From Rhodospirillales bacterium (GTDB taxonomy: Bacteria > Pseudomonadota > Alphaproteobacteria > Rhodospirillales > WMHbin7), in assembly GCA_016215555.1 (NCBI GenBank), contig JACRJC010000001.1, positions 1 to 32,352 on the forward strand: a stretch of DNA of 32,352 nt. Direction: 5' to 3'. Below, piece after piece: positions 14,268-22,726 of the stretch. A program made the translations under genes and the position numbers. The notes beneath the pieces are model-generated. The model was not told the DNA's origin. It ran no database searches and saw only the letters and a list, made by a program, of their open reading frames with translations. The first letter of the stretch is position 1, and the number at the start of each line of letters is the position of its first letter.

Positions 14268-16694
14268 ATGACAAGAAGCTTCGATCCCGTCGCTCCAGCC
14301 TCGCCCTGCCAAACCGCCTGCCCGGTCGGCACCGACGTGCCGGCCTATCTCGACGCCATCTGGCGGGGCGACATCGGGCGCGCCTTCGAGGCCATTACCG
14401 AATCCAATCCCTTCGCTTCCATCTGCGGGCGGGTCTGCGACGCGCCCTGCGAACCAGCCTGCAGGCGCGAGGAAAGCGACGGCGCCATCGCCATCCGGGC
14501 CTTGAAGCGCTATGTCATGGATCAGGGCGTGGGCGTGACGCGCCCGCCGGTAGCGCCCTCGCGTCCGCAGTCGGTGGGCGTTGTCGGCGGCGGTCCCGCC
14601 GGCCTGACGGCGGCGCAGGATCTGGCGCTGAAAGGGTTCAAAGTCACCGTCTATGAAGCGTCGGACCGTTTGGGCGGCATGATGGTGTGGGGAATCCCCC
14701 GCTTTCGCTTGCCGGCGGGCGTCATCGACGCCGATATCGAACGCCTGAAGAAGCGCTGCCCCGGCATCGAGATTCGGACCGGCGTGGCGCTGGGCCGCGA
14801 CGTGACCTTGGCCGAATTGAAAAAGAATCACGATGCCGTGTTGTTGGCCATCGGTGCCAGCGTCGGCAAGCCGCTTGATCTGCCTGGTGGCGATGAACAT
14901 CGCCTGGTCGACGGCGTCGCCTTTCTTCGGCGCGTCAATGAAGGCCAGCGGCCAACGCTTCCCAAACATGTGCTGGTGATCGGCGGCGGAGATGTGGCGA
15001 TGGACGCCGCCAGAGCGGCCAAGCGTCTGCCCGGCGTCTTGAAGGTGCAGGTGATCTATCGCCGTGGGCGCTTGGAGATGCCCGCCCGCAGGCACGAGAT
15101 CGAGGGCGCCCTGGCTGAGGGGATCGAGCTCGTCTTCAACACCGTTCCGGTGGCGCTGAGGGCGGATACCTTGTCTTGCAAGCTGACCAGACTGGGCGGC
15201 TGCGAGGCCGACGGGCGGCATCGATTCGAGATATTGCAAGGCAGCGAGCATGACATTCCCGCCGGGCTGGTCATCGCCGCCATCGGCCAGGAAGCCGTTT
15301 GCGGCGAATTGGCCGATGCCGGACTGCTGAAGAATGGCCGCCTGCTCGCCGATCTTGAAAGCCTGGCGACGGCGGATGCGCAACTGTTCGCCTGCGGCGA
15401 CGGCGCTTTCGGCGGTTCGACCATCGTCAACGCCATGCGCCAGGGCCATCAGGCCGCTTATCTGGTAACGGCCTTCCTCGAGGGGCGGAAGAACCCTCCG
15501 CCCTACAAAACTCTGCATCCGATGGCCAGACCGCCGCTGGCCAACGATCCGGACTGGGAACGCCTGGGCCGGGAAGCGCCGCGTTTCATCGGATTGGAAA
15601 GCGGCGGACAGGGCGAGGTCGAGGCGGGATTCTCCGCCGAAGCCGCAAGAGCCCAGGCGGCGCGCTGCCTGCGCTGCGATGCCGAAACGCCCAGCCGGAC
15701 CTATGATTTCCTGGCCCGCGAGCATATCGTGGCCATGGGCCGCACGGCGCAAGACGATGCGGGGACGCAAAAGGCCATTCTGGCCGAGCGTTTGAAGCCG
15801 AGGGTCAATCCCTATGCACCCGAGCGTCCGGCTTCGCTGGACGATCTGGTCTTTCTGCCCGCCAATCTGTCGCGCCTGGTCATCGATCCCTATCGCGAAG
15901 CCTGCCGCACCTCGGTCGATATCGGTTCGCTGAAGCTGCAGATTCCCCTGATCGCCACCGGCTTCGATCAAGCACCCGCGCAGACCCGCCATGATCTGGG
16001 CGAAGCGCTGGAGGCCGTGGGTTCGGCCTATCTTGGTCTGTCGCCGCTGCAAGAGACCGTTCCCTGGCTGCAATTGCTGCCGCCCGGCGCAAAACCCAGT
16101 CCAAAGGCGGCGGGCGTCGTTCTGACCGCCATCGGCCCCTTGCCCAAGACAAGCGGATTGAAAGGCGTGGTTCTTTCGGAATCGTCGCTGGAAACGGGAA
16201 TCGAGCAGGCCTTGGCGGCGGGGTTTGATCTCGCCGTCCTTGATGGCAGCGAGGGGCTGGGGCAGGACCGCGCAGAATTCGGGCCGGGGCCGCGCTTGGG
16301 CCTGTTGAAACGCGCCGTTCAGCATCTGCGTTCCTTGAATCGCGAAGAGGACATCGTCTTGCTTTGGTACGGCTATGTCCGTTCGGGCGGCGATCTGGCC
16401 AAGCTGCTGGCCCTGGGGACCAGCGCCGCCCTGATCGGAACCAGCCTGGCCTTGGCGATGGGCGGCCAGTGCTCGGCCTCGGAATTCCTGGGATTCGATG
16501 ATCCGGTGATCGACATGAACCGCAGCTTGGCGGCGCGCCATTTCATGGCCGCCCTGTCCAGCGAGGCGGCGATGATGGCCCGCTGCACGGGAAAAACCAG
16601 CGTCTTCAATCTCGAACCCGAGGATTTACGCGCCGTCACTTTGTCCGCCCACAGTCTTACCGGTCTGCCGCTGGTCGGGGGGCGCGGGTTATAG
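14268..16694 (+). CDS. GltD-like FAD/NAD(P) oxidoreductase fused to a degenerate FMN-barrel domain
   Basis: Protein of 808 residues. Residues 1-90 are the Fe-S domain of GltD and dihydropyrimidine dehydrogenase (C14, C18, C53, C57, C61, C65). FAD binding is at VGVVGGGPAGL (103-113) and NAD(P)H binding at VLVIGGGDVAMDAA (235-248), and ACGDGAFGGSTIVNAM (375-390) closes the flavoprotein fold. It would feed electrons from NAD(P)H to the synthase subunit. From about 480 to 808 there is an extra region that parallels the end of the upstream FMN protein (LALGTSAALIGTSLALA, LRAVTLSAHSLTGLPLV). It lacks the Cys cluster and the GxTGAA-type flavin loop, so it looks like a non-catalytic copy of the barrel. 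The ATG has the ribosome site GAAGGGG. A repeat pair separates it from the upstream gene. Confidence 0.8.
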   Translation: MTRSFDPVAPASPCQTACPVGTDVPAYLDAIWRGDIGRAFEAITESNPFASICGRVCDAPCEPACRREESDGAIAIRALKRYVMDQGVGVTRPPVAPSRPQSVGVVGGGPAGLTAAQDLALKGFKVTVYEASDRLGGMMVWGIPRFRLPAGVIDADIERLKKRCPGIEIRTGVALGRDVTLAELKKNHDAVLLAIGASVGKPLDLPGGDEHRLVDGVAFLRRVNEGQRPTLPKHVLVIGGGDVAMDAARAAKRLPGVLKVQVIYRRGRLEMPARRHEIEGALAEGIELVFNTVPVALRADTLSCKLTRLGGCEADGRHRFEILQGSEHDIPAGLVIAAIGQEAVCGELADAGLLKNGRLLADLESLATADAQLFACGDGAFGGSTIVNAMRQGHQAAYLVTAFLEGRKNPPPYKTLHPMARPPLANDPDWERLGREAPRFIGLESGGQGEVEAGFSAEAARAQAARCLRCDAETPSRTYDFLAREHIVAMGRTAQDDAGTQKAILAERLKPRVNPYAPERPASLDDLVFLPANLSRLVIDPYREACRTSVDIGSLKLQIPLIATGFDQAPAQTRHDLGEALEAVGSAYLGLSPLQETVPWLQLLPPGAKPSPKAAGVVLTAIGPLPKTSGLKGVVLSESSLETGIEQALAAGFDLAVLDGSEGLGQDRAEFGPGPRLGLLKRAVQHLRSLNREEDIVLLWYGYVRSGGDLAKLLALGTSAALIGTSLALAMGGQCSASEFLGFDDPVIDMNRSLAARHFMAALSSEAAMMARCTGKTSVFNLEPEDLRAVTLSAHSLTGLPLVGGRGL

Positions 16695-16719
16695 CCCATC
16701 CCTGGCCGGGTTTCTTCCC

Positions 16720-16746
16720 TTGCCAATCAAAGCCCTGATCTATAAT
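16720..16746 (+). promoter_or_regulatory. Probable sigma-70 promoter of the diguanylate cyclase gene
   Basis: A perfect -10 TATAAT (16741-16746) lies behind TTGCCA (16720-16725). The 15-base spacer is shorter than ideal. The predicted start near 16753 gives a leader of about 57 bases before the ATG at 16810, which rules out a TTG at 16720 as the translation start. Confidence 0.55.
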
Positions 16747-16809
16747 GCTGATCTGGGGAATATCACTCCAGCGGGGCTTTGCGCCCGTGCCGGAGGGAGG
16801 GGGCGAAAA

Positions 16810-18030
16810 ATGCGGAAAGGGAAACCATATCCCTATGAGGCGGAACTGACAGGGCTGGTGGCGCGCGTGTTTGGTGATTTGACGGTTACCCAGCTCCAGG
16901 ATTTATTGTTCTTCCACCAGCACTCGCCGCTGGTGGCAAGGCGGCGGGCCATGCTCATCACTTCGCGCGTTCGCATGGTGGCGGCGGTCTTCGCGCTGCT
17001 GACGCCCTTGTGGATCGCCGTCGATATGATGATCTTCGCCTGGCCGCTATGGGCCGAACTGGCGGGCCTGCGTCTGGCCGCAACTTTGGCTTTTGCCCTT
17101 CTGGCTTTCGGCTTTCGCACTTCGGAAAGCATTCGCGCCGCCCACCGCGCCCTGATCTGGCTGCTGGCGGTGCCGACGCTGTTCTTCCTGGTTTCGTATC
17201 CTTTGCTGTCGCATTCCGACCTGTCGGGACCGGCGACGGCGGTCGCCACCGGTTACGCCTTTCTGCCCTTCGTCATGGTGGCTGGCCTGTCGGTTTTTCC
17301 CATCACCGCCATCGAGGGCGCCGTTTTCGCCGCCCCCATGATTCTGGCCCAGATTGCGGCCGCCTTCTACGGCGACGACATGAACCTGTTTTCCTTCAGT
17401 TCGCTGATGGGCGCGCTGTGGCTGCTGGCGGTGCTGGCGACGGTGGCCACGCTGGCCGGGATGAGCCAGTTGCATTTCATGATGGCGCTGGTCAATCAGG
17501 CCTCGCACGACGGTCTGACCGGGGCCTTCACCCGGCGCGTCGGCGAGGAGCTGTTCGAATTGCAGTTCGGCAACGCCATGCGCACGGATGCGCCCATCGC
17601 CTGCGTCTTCATCGATCTCGACAATTTCAAGTCGCTTAACGACAAGTACGGCCATGAGGAGGGGGACCGCGCCTTGCGGGCGGCTTCGGAAGGCATCCGC
17701 AAATGCCTGCGCCGCGGCGACGTGATGGTGCGCTGGGGCGGCGAGGAATTCGTCCTGATTATGCCGCATACCGATTGCACCGGCGCCCTGACCGCCGTGC
17801 AGCGCATGCGCACGCACGGTATCGGCCAGCGCCCGGACGGCGTGCCGCAAACCGCCAGCGTCGGCATCGCCGAGCGCAATGCCGACGGCTGCGCCGACTG
17901 GCAGCATCTGGTCGAAAAGGCCGACCAGCGCATGTATTCGGCCAAGCAGGACGGACGCAACCGGGTTTGCCTGTGCGGCGGCGAGATGATTTCAGACGAC
18001 ATGCCCTTCCTGGGCGTGCCGGGCATGTAG
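16810..18030 (+). CDS. Membrane-bound diguanylate cyclase (GGEEF)
   Basis: Protein of 406 residues that would make cyclic di-GMP from two GTP. An N-terminal cytoplasmic stretch of about 45 residues is followed by five to six hydrophobic segments up to about residue 235, forming a sensor domain I do not recognise as a named MASE type. The C-terminal GGDEF domain (about 245-390) has the metal-binding IDLDNFKSLND and the active-site WGGEEF. An RRGD stretch five residues before GGEEF is an inhibitory I-site, so feedback control by product is expected. The ATG at 16810 is chosen for the GGAGGGAGGGGG ribosome site and because the likely promoter lies downstream of the longer TTG frame. The gene converges on the methyltransferase gene with only 3 bases between their stops. 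Confidence 0.9.
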   Translation: MRKGKPYPYEAELTGLVARVFGDLTVTQLQDLLFFHQHSPLVARRRAMLITSRVRMVAAVFALLTPLWIAVDMMIFAWPLWAELAGLRLAATLAFALLAFGFRTSESIRAAHRALIWLLAVPTLFFLVSYPLLSHSDLSGPATAVATGYAFLPFVMVAGLSVFPITAIEGAVFAAPMILAQIAAAFYGDDMNLFSFSSLMGALWLLAVLATVATLAGMSQLHFMMALVNQASHDGLTGAFTRRVGEELFELQFGNAMRTDAPIACVFIDLDNFKSLNDKYGHEEGDRALRAASEGIRKCLRRGDVMVRWGGEEFVLIMPHTDCTGALTAVQRMRTHGIGQRPDGVPQTASVGIAERNADGCADWQHLVEKADQRMYSAKQDGRNRVCLCGGEMISDDMPFLGVPGM

Positions 18031-18033
18031 CCC

Positions 18034-18714
18034 CTACTTTTTTCGCAGCAGATTGACCCGCGTCGGCTGCTCGAATTCATAGCCGCGTTCGGTCTTGCGC
18101 CCCAAGCTTTCGAAATTGGCGCGAAGTTCAGCATCCATCGCCTCGACAAGGGCCTGACGCTCGTGATTGGCGCTGACGATTCGCTGCTTGAAGGCCTCGA
18201 AATCCGTCATCGCCATCGGATGCAAGAACAGATGTTCGCTTTCCGGCGTCAGGCCGTGTTTGGGGGCTGCTCTCAGGGCTTCGTAGGCTTGCCAGCGGAC
18301 TTCGGTTTCGTCATCGACGGGCCGGGCCAGTTGGAAGAAGGCGCCCTCGGCCACGGGTTCCGAGACATAGGCGATGCCGCCCAGCTTCAAGACGCGCGCC
18401 GTTTCCTGCATCGCCTTGTCCATCAGGGCGGGCGGCACGTGATGCAGGCTGTTGAAGAAAACGACGATATCGGCGCTGGCGTCCGGGAACGGCATGGCCT
18501 GCGCGCCCGCATCGACATAATCCTCGGCCCCTTCCTTGGGCGCAGCCAACGCCTTGGCCAGTTGCTGGGGCTGGCATTCCAGGCCGGTGACCTTGGCGCC
18601 CCGGGCGGTCATCAGGCGCGTCAGATTGCCGTCGCCGCAACCGACATCCAGCACCCGCTTGCCGGCAAGGGGAACCAGTTCTTCCAGAACGTCGCTGGCC
18701 CGCTTGATGGTCAT
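18034..18714 (-). CDS. SAM-dependent methyltransferase
   Basis: Cytoplasmic class I methyltransferase of 226 residues, Methyltransf_11 type. The SAM-binding motif I is VLDVGCGDGNLTRLM (about residues 20-34), with the acidic end of strand 2 at LECQPQ, then AMPFPDASADIVVFFNSLHHV (motif II) and ARVLKLGGIAYVSEP (motif III). The substrate is unknown. The C-terminal third, ending in a lysine-rich NLLRKK, matches nothing I can name. Its ATG overlaps the glucokinase stop by 4 bases (ATGA), so it is co-translated with glk and glgA. That linkage hints at a role tied to glucose or glycogen metabolism but does not prove one. Confidence 0.8.
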   Translation of the reverse strand: MTIKRASDVLEELVPLAGKRVLDVGCGDGNLTRLMTARGAKVTGLECQPQQLAKALAAPKEGAEDYVDAGAQAMPFPDASADIVVFFNSLHHVPPALMDKAMQETARVLKLGGIAYVSEPVAEGAFFQLARPVDDETEVRWQAYEALRAAPKHGLTPESEHLFLHPMAMTDFEAFKQRIVSANHERQALVEAMDAELRANFESLGRKTERGYEFEQPTRVNLLRKK

Positions 18715-19667
18715 TCGTCCTCGATGGGCAGATTGCCCAGCCCCAGAAAGGCGGGCAGGGGATGCACGACCAGCTTGACCGGAATGGCCTCCAGGTAATC
18801 GCGGTAGCGGCCCTTGTCGGCGAAGCGCGCCATCAGGGGCGAGGCTTTCAGTTTTTCGACGCCCAGGCGGGGCAGGATGCCGCCGGCCAGATAGACGCCG
18901 CCGAAAGCGCCCAGCGTCAGGGCCAGATTCGAAACCATGGTGCCCAGGAATCCCAAAAACAGGTCCATCGCCTCGACCGAGATGGCACAGCTCCCGCTGG
19001 CGGCCTTTTCCGTGATGTCGGCGGGCGTGCGCTGGTGAACGGCGCGACCATCGATGAGGTCGAGAATTTCGGCCAGGGTGACCAGGCCGGGGCCCGAGAC
19101 CAGCCGTTCGGCCGAGCAATGGCCGAACATCTGCTGGGCCTTGTCGATGACGGCAAATTCGCGGGCCGTGCGCACGGGCAAGGTGGCGTGGCCGCCTTCG
19201 CCGGCGATGGCCACCCAGCCGCCCTTGCCGTCGGGCAGCAGGCCCGAAACGCCAAGCCCGGTCCCGGGACCGATGACGGCAATGGGGGCGTTCTTGACGG
19301 CCTTCGCCGCATTAAGCGCCAGGGCGCTTTCCGGCGGCAGATGCGGCAGTCCCATTGCCAGGGCGGTAAAGTCATTGAGAAAACGGATGCGCCCGACCTT
19401 CAGGCGCCGGGCCACCTCGGCCTGGCTGAAGGCCCAGTGGTTGTTGGTGATGTCGATCCAGTCGCCGGTGACCGCACCCGCCACCGCGAAGGCCGCTTCG
19501 TCGAAACTGGCCGCCTGGCCGTTTCCGGACAGATAGGTTTCGGCGGCCTCGACGATGCCGGGATAATCGGCGCAATGCAGGGTCTGGGGCTCGGTCAGCA
19601 GCTTCGAGCCGGCGACGACGGCAAAGCGGATATTGGTTCCCCCCACATCGGCGATCAGACGGCTCAT
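18711..19667 (-). CDS. glk: Glucokinase
   Basis: ATP-dependent hexokinase of the proteobacterial Glk family (318 residues) that would form glucose 6-phosphate. Visible motifs are the ATP phosphate-binding DVGGTNIRFA at the N terminus, FLNDFTALAMGLP with the catalytic Asp in NDF, GPGTGLGVSGLL, and the sugar-contacting AGEGGHATLP. The C-terminal GGVYLAGGILPRL matches the family. Both ends are coupled by ATGA overlaps: its start with the glgA stop and its stop with the methyltransferase start. The likely role is to return free glucose from glycogen breakdown to the phosphorylated pool. It belongs to PF02685-type glucokinases rather than the ROK family, judging by length and by the absence of the ROK cysteine cluster. 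Confidence 0.92.
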   Translation of the reverse strand: MSRLIADVGGTNIRFAVVAGSKLLTEPQTLHCADYPGIVEAAETYLSGNGQAASFDEAAFAVAGAVTGDWIDITNNHWAFSQAEVARRLKVGRIRFLNDFTALAMGLPHLPPESALALNAAKAVKNAPIAVIGPGTGLGVSGLLPDGKGGWVAIAGEGGHATLPVRTAREFAVIDKAQQMFGHCSAERLVSGPGLVTLAEILDLIDGRAVHQRTPADITEKAASGSCAISVEAMDLFLGFLGTMVSNLALTLGAFGGVYLAGGILPRLGVEKLKASPLMARFADKGRYRDYLEAIPVKLVVHPLPAFLGLGNLPIEDE

Positions 19668-21127
19668 GCCCCGCTCCGTCGCTTCAGCAGATTGGAATAA
19701 AGGTCGATGTAATGCTGGGCCGATTGCTTCCAACTGAAGTCGAGCCCCGCATTGGCGGCTGCGGTGCGATTCCATTCGACCTTGTCCTTGAACAAGGCGT
19801 TGGCGCGCTTGACGGCGCGCAGCAGGCTGGCCTTGCCGATGTCGTCCAGCACAAAGCCGCGACCGGCCTTGGTTTCGCCCTGAACGTCGATATCGGCCAC
19901 GGTATCAACCAGTCCGCCGGTGGCGCCGACGATGGGGATGGCGCCGTATTTCAAAGCGTACATCTGCGTCAAGCCGCAAGGCTCCATCCGGGAAGGCATC
20001 AAGAAGGCGTCGGCGCCGGCCATGATGCGGTGCGCCAGCGGCTCCGAATAACCCAGATGCAGGGCCATGTGGTGCGAATGCCTGTCGGCCAAGGCTCTGA
20101 ATTGCGCCTCGATGACGGCATCGCCCGAGCCCAGACCGGCGAACTGGCAATGTTGGCGCATCAGAAGATCGGGCAGGCTGTCGATGACCACATCCATGCC
20201 CTTATGGTCGTTCAGGCGGCTGATGACGGCGATCAGCAGCCGGCCGGGTTGCATGGGCAGGCCCAGTTCGCGCTGCAGCGCCGCCTTGTTCCTGGCCTTG
20301 CCGATCATGTCGCCCGGCTTATAGCGCTCGGCCAGATAGGAATCGCTGGCCGGGTTCCAGATGGCGTCGTCGGTGCCGTTCAGAATTCCCACCAAATCCT
20401 CCGCCCGCCCGGCCAACAGGCCTTCCATGCCGCAGCCTTGTTCGGGGATTTGAATCTGGCGGGCGTAGGTGGGACTGACGGTGGTGATCTTGTCGGAATA
20501 CCAGCAGCCCGCCTTCAGGAACGACACCTGACCGTAATATTCCAGCCCGGCCATGCTGAAGCTGGTGATGGGCAGTTCCAGCGGAGCCAGCACCGAAGGG
20601 TCGAACAGCCCCTGATAGGCGATGTTGTGGATGGTGAAGACGGTTCCGGGGCGAGTCCCCCCCCAGGCCGCGAGATAGGCCGGGGCCAGGCCGGCCTGCC
20701 AATCGTGGCCGTGCAGGATATCGGGCTTCCAGCCGATCAGGCTTTCGCCAGCGCACAGTCTGGCGGCGGTGTGCCCCAACAGGCCGAAACGGCTGGCATT
20801 GTCGGGCCAATCCTTGCCGTCGGGGCCGAGATAGGGATTGCCGTCGCGGCCATACAGGCTGGGGCAGTCGATGAGCAGCAGTGGCACCTTGCTGTCGGCC
20901 AGCCGGCCCTCGATCAGCCGGGCCGGGCCGGCCCCCAAAGGATTGCCCAGATCGGCCACCACCTTGCGCCGCGTGGCGGCTTCCAGGGCCTGAGGATAGC
21001 CCGGCATCAGCAGGCGGACATCCGTTTTCAGCCTGGCCAAGGCCAAGGGCAGGGCGCCGGCCACGTCGGCCAGACCGCCGGTTTTAATCAGGGGAAACAC
21101 TTCGGACGAGACGAACAGAACGCGCAT
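19664..21127 (-). CDS. glgA: Glycogen synthase (ADP-glucose)
   Basis: GT5 glycosyltransferase of 487 residues that extends alpha-1,4-glucan from ADP-glucose. The N-terminal KTGGLADV (Lys15) is the ADP-glucose-binding motif. Also seen are FTIHNIAYQGLFDPSVL, TTVSPTYARQI, ISRLNDHKGMDVV and the C-terminal nucleotide-binding PSRMEPCGLTQMYALKYG with GATGGLVDTV. The start MRVLFVSSEVFPLIKTGG at 21127 matches family N termini. The frame continues to an ATG at 21172, and neither start has a clear ribosome site, so the exact start is uncertain. It is divergent from glgC, which makes its substrate, and is followed by glk and a methyltransferase with ATGA overlaps. No branching enzyme or phosphorylase gene is in the window. 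Confidence 0.94.
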   Translation of the reverse strand: MRVLFVSSEVFPLIKTGGLADVAGALPLALARLKTDVRLLMPGYPQALEAATRRKVVADLGNPLGAGPARLIEGRLADSKVPLLLIDCPSLYGRDGNPYLGPDGKDWPDNASRFGLLGHTAARLCAGESLIGWKPDILHGHDWQAGLAPAYLAAWGGTRPGTVFTIHNIAYQGLFDPSVLAPLELPITSFSMAGLEYYGQVSFLKAGCWYSDKITTVSPTYARQIQIPEQGCGMEGLLAGRAEDLVGILNGTDDAIWNPASDSYLAERYKPGDMIGKARNKAALQRELGLPMQPGRLLIAVISRLNDHKGMDVVIDSLPDLLMRQHCQFAGLGSGDAVIEAQFRALADRHSHHMALHLGYSEPLAHRIMAGADAFLMPSRMEPCGLTQMYALKYGAIPIVGATGGLVDTVADIDVQGETKAGRGFVLDDIGKASLLRAVKRANALFKDKVEWNRTAAANAGLDFSWKQSAQHYIDLYSNLLKRRSGA

Positions 21128-21284
21128 AATCTGGAAATTATCCGATTCAACGGCTTGAACCAAGTGATTCATAAAATATTCGTCGGATTAAGGGGAAGCC
21201 TCGACTTGTCGGCGAGCCCATGGCGTGGCAAGCTTGGGATAATCAAGGCCGGTCAGAACGGATCGGAAGAGGAGAAATCTCAGG
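21128..21284. promoter_or_regulatory. Divergent glgA/glgC promoter region
   Basis: A 157-base gap between divergent genes, AT-rich around 21131-21190. TAAAAT (21172-21177, plus strand) and GATAAT (21142-21137, minus strand) are -10 candidates, but no well-spaced -35 was found for either, so individual promoters are not assigned. The purine-rich GGAAGAGGAG at 21265-21274 is the glgC ribosome site. Confidence 0.45.
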
Positions 21285-22571
21285 ATGCCCTTTTCGTCGA
21301 ACAGCATGCATGCCGCCAGCCGCGATATCACCCGCATCGTCAACAGCACCATGGCCCTGGTTCTGGCCGGCGGGCGCGGCTCGCGCCTCAAGAACCTGAC
21401 CGATTGGCGGGCCAAGCCGGCGGTGCCCTTCGCGGGCAAGTTCCGCATCGTCGATTTCACGCTGTCCAACTGCATCAATTCGGGCATTCGCCGGATCGGC
21501 GTGCTGACCCAGTACAAGGCGCACAGCCTGATCCAGCATGTGCAGCGGGGCTGGGACTTTCTGCGCGCCGAGATCGGCGAATTCATCGAGATCCTGCCCG
21601 CCCAGCAGCGCATGAAGGAAGAAAATTGGTACAAGGGCACCGCCGACGCGGTCTACCAGAATCTCGACATTCTGCGCACCTACGCCCCGGAATATCTCAT
21701 CATCCTGGCTGGCGACCATGTCTACAAAATGGACTACAGCAAGATGATCCTGGAACATGTGCTGAGGGGCGCCGATTGCACCGTGGCCTGTTTCGAGGTT
21801 CCCGTCGAAGAGGCCAGCGCCTTTGGCGTCATGGAAATCGACGACCACAAGAACGTGGTCAATTTCAAGGAAAAGCCCGAAAACCCGGAACCCATGCCCG
21901 GCAAGCCGGACCGTTGTCTGGTCAGCATGGGCATCTATGTCTTCAACACCCGCTTTTTGCTGGACCTGTTGGAAACCGATTCCGAGGATCCCAAATCGGA
22001 TCATGATTTCGGCAAGAACATCATTCCGGGGCTGATCGGAAAATCGAAGGTGGTGGCGCATTTCTTCCGCGATTCCTGCGTCATCGATGCCGTGCGCGAG
22101 CCCTATTGGCGCGATGTCGGAACGCTGGACGCCTATTGGGACGCCAATATCGACCTGACCACGGTGACGCCGGCGCTGAATCTGTACGACACCAGTTGGC
22201 CGATCTGGACCTATCAGGCCCAGCTGCCTTCGGCGAAGTTCGTGTTCGATTCCGAAGACCGGCGCGGCATGGCGGTGGATGCCCTGGTTTCCGGCGGCTG
22301 CATCATTTCCGGCGCCATCGTGCGCCGCTCGCTTCTGTTCTCGAACGTGCGCATCAACTCCTACGCCTATGTCGAGGACGCGGTGGTGCTGCCCGATTGC
22401 GACATCGGGCGCAACGCCACCTTGAAGAAGGTGATTCTGGATCGCGGCTGCCTGATTCCACCCGGCCTGGTGGTGGGCGAGGATCCAGAACTTGACGCCA
22501 AGCGTTTCCTGCGCACCGAAAAGGGCGTCACCCTGATCACCAGGGACATGCTGAAGGATTTGGAGCTGTAG
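21285..22571 (+). CDS. glgC: Glucose-1-phosphate adenylyltransferase
   Basis: ADP-glucose pyrophosphorylase of 428 residues, the committed and allosterically controlled step of glycogen synthesis (glucose 1-phosphate plus ATP to ADP-glucose). The nucleotidyltransferase domain shows [33 protein letters not shown], the substrate loop [20 protein letters not shown] and FKEKPENP. The C-terminal part has the left-handed beta-helix repeats ([29 protein letters not shown]). Length is typical for the bacterial homotetramer. The ATG at 21285 is behind GGAAGAGGAG. A second Met seven codons in (21306) is possible. The gene is divergent from glgA and followed by a 61-base palindrome that may end its transcript. 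Confidence 0.95.
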   Translation: MPFSSNSMHAASRDITRIVNSTMALVLAGGRGSRLKNLTDWRAKPAVPFAGKFRIVDFTLSNCINSGIRRIGVLTQYKAHSLIQHVQRGWDFLRAEIGEFIEILPAQQRMKEENWYKGTADAVYQNLDILRTYAPEYLIILAGDHVYKMDYSKMILEHVLRGADCTVACFEVPVEEASAFGVMEIDDHKNVVNFKEKPENPEPMPGKPDRCLVSMGIYVFNTRFLLDLLETDSEDPKSDHDFGKNIIPGLIGKSKVVAHFFRDSCVIDAVREPYWRDVGTLDAYWDANIDLTTVTPALNLYDTSWPIWTYQAQLPSAKFVFDSEDRRGMAVDALVSGGCIISGAIVRRSLLFSNVRINSYAYVEDAVVLPDCDIGRNATLKKVILDRGCLIPPGLVVGEDPELDAKRFLRTEKGVTLITRDMLKDLEL

Positions 22572-22630
22572 CGCCTTTCCCTTTCCGTCATGGTGGGCCC
22601 GACCCGACGGTCAACGTGGCTGCCCGGCTC

Positions 22631-22691
22631 TAGCGCATGATCGTTTTAGTCCAAGTCACGAGGTGACTCGGATTAAAATGATCGTGCGCTA
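22631..22691. repeat. 61-base near-perfect inverted repeat
   Basis: Arms of 29 bases (starting TAGCGCATGATCG and ending CGATCGTGCGCTA-like, actually ATGATCGTGCGCTA) flank the three-base centre GAG. Only four arm positions differ and three of those still pair as G-T. It ends 6 bases before the -35 of the ars promoter. It is a different family from the CCTTCGAGAC palindromes, present once here, and could fold as a strong hairpin ending glgC transcription. Confidence 0.75.
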
Positions 22692-22697
22692 GGCGGC

Positions 22698-22726
22698 TTG
22701 ACACCTTATTCCCTACGGAGTATATA
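22698..22726 (+). promoter_or_regulatory. Consensus sigma-70 promoter of the ars operon, leaderless
   Basis: TTGACA (22698-22703), a 17-base spacer and TATATA (22721-22726). The expected transcription start, 6-7 bases after the -10, is 22732-22733, which is the A of the arsR ATG. The mRNA should therefore be leaderless, consistent with the absence of a ribosome site. Confidence 0.8.

Noticed and set aside
14211..16541. Very long minus-strand open frame (776 codons) opposite the GltD-like gene
   Set aside because: It is a shadow of the GC-rich plus-strand gene: low-complexity Gln/Arg/Gly-rich translation, no domains, and the plus-strand frame shows clear FAD, NAD and Fe-S motifs.
11358..16694. 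Confident naming of the operon as N-methylglutamate synthase (mgsABC)
   Set aside because: Module similarity exists, but the dehydrogenase genes mgdABCD and gmaS are absent and a GltD-like reductase is present, so the name was withheld.
16720..16809. TTG start giving a longer diguanylate cyclase
   Set aside because: A consensus -10 (TATAAT at 16741-16746) lies inside this extension, and a strong ribosome site precedes the ATG at 16810.
21128..21284. Specific promoters for glgA and glgC
   Set aside because: Good -10 candidates exist, but the matching -35 elements are badly spaced, so only the region was annotated.
19712..22006. Plus-strand open frame of 764 codons opposite glgA and running into glgC
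   Set aside because: The translation has no recognisable domain, and both glgA (minus) and glgC (different plus frame) have complete family motifs across the same bases.
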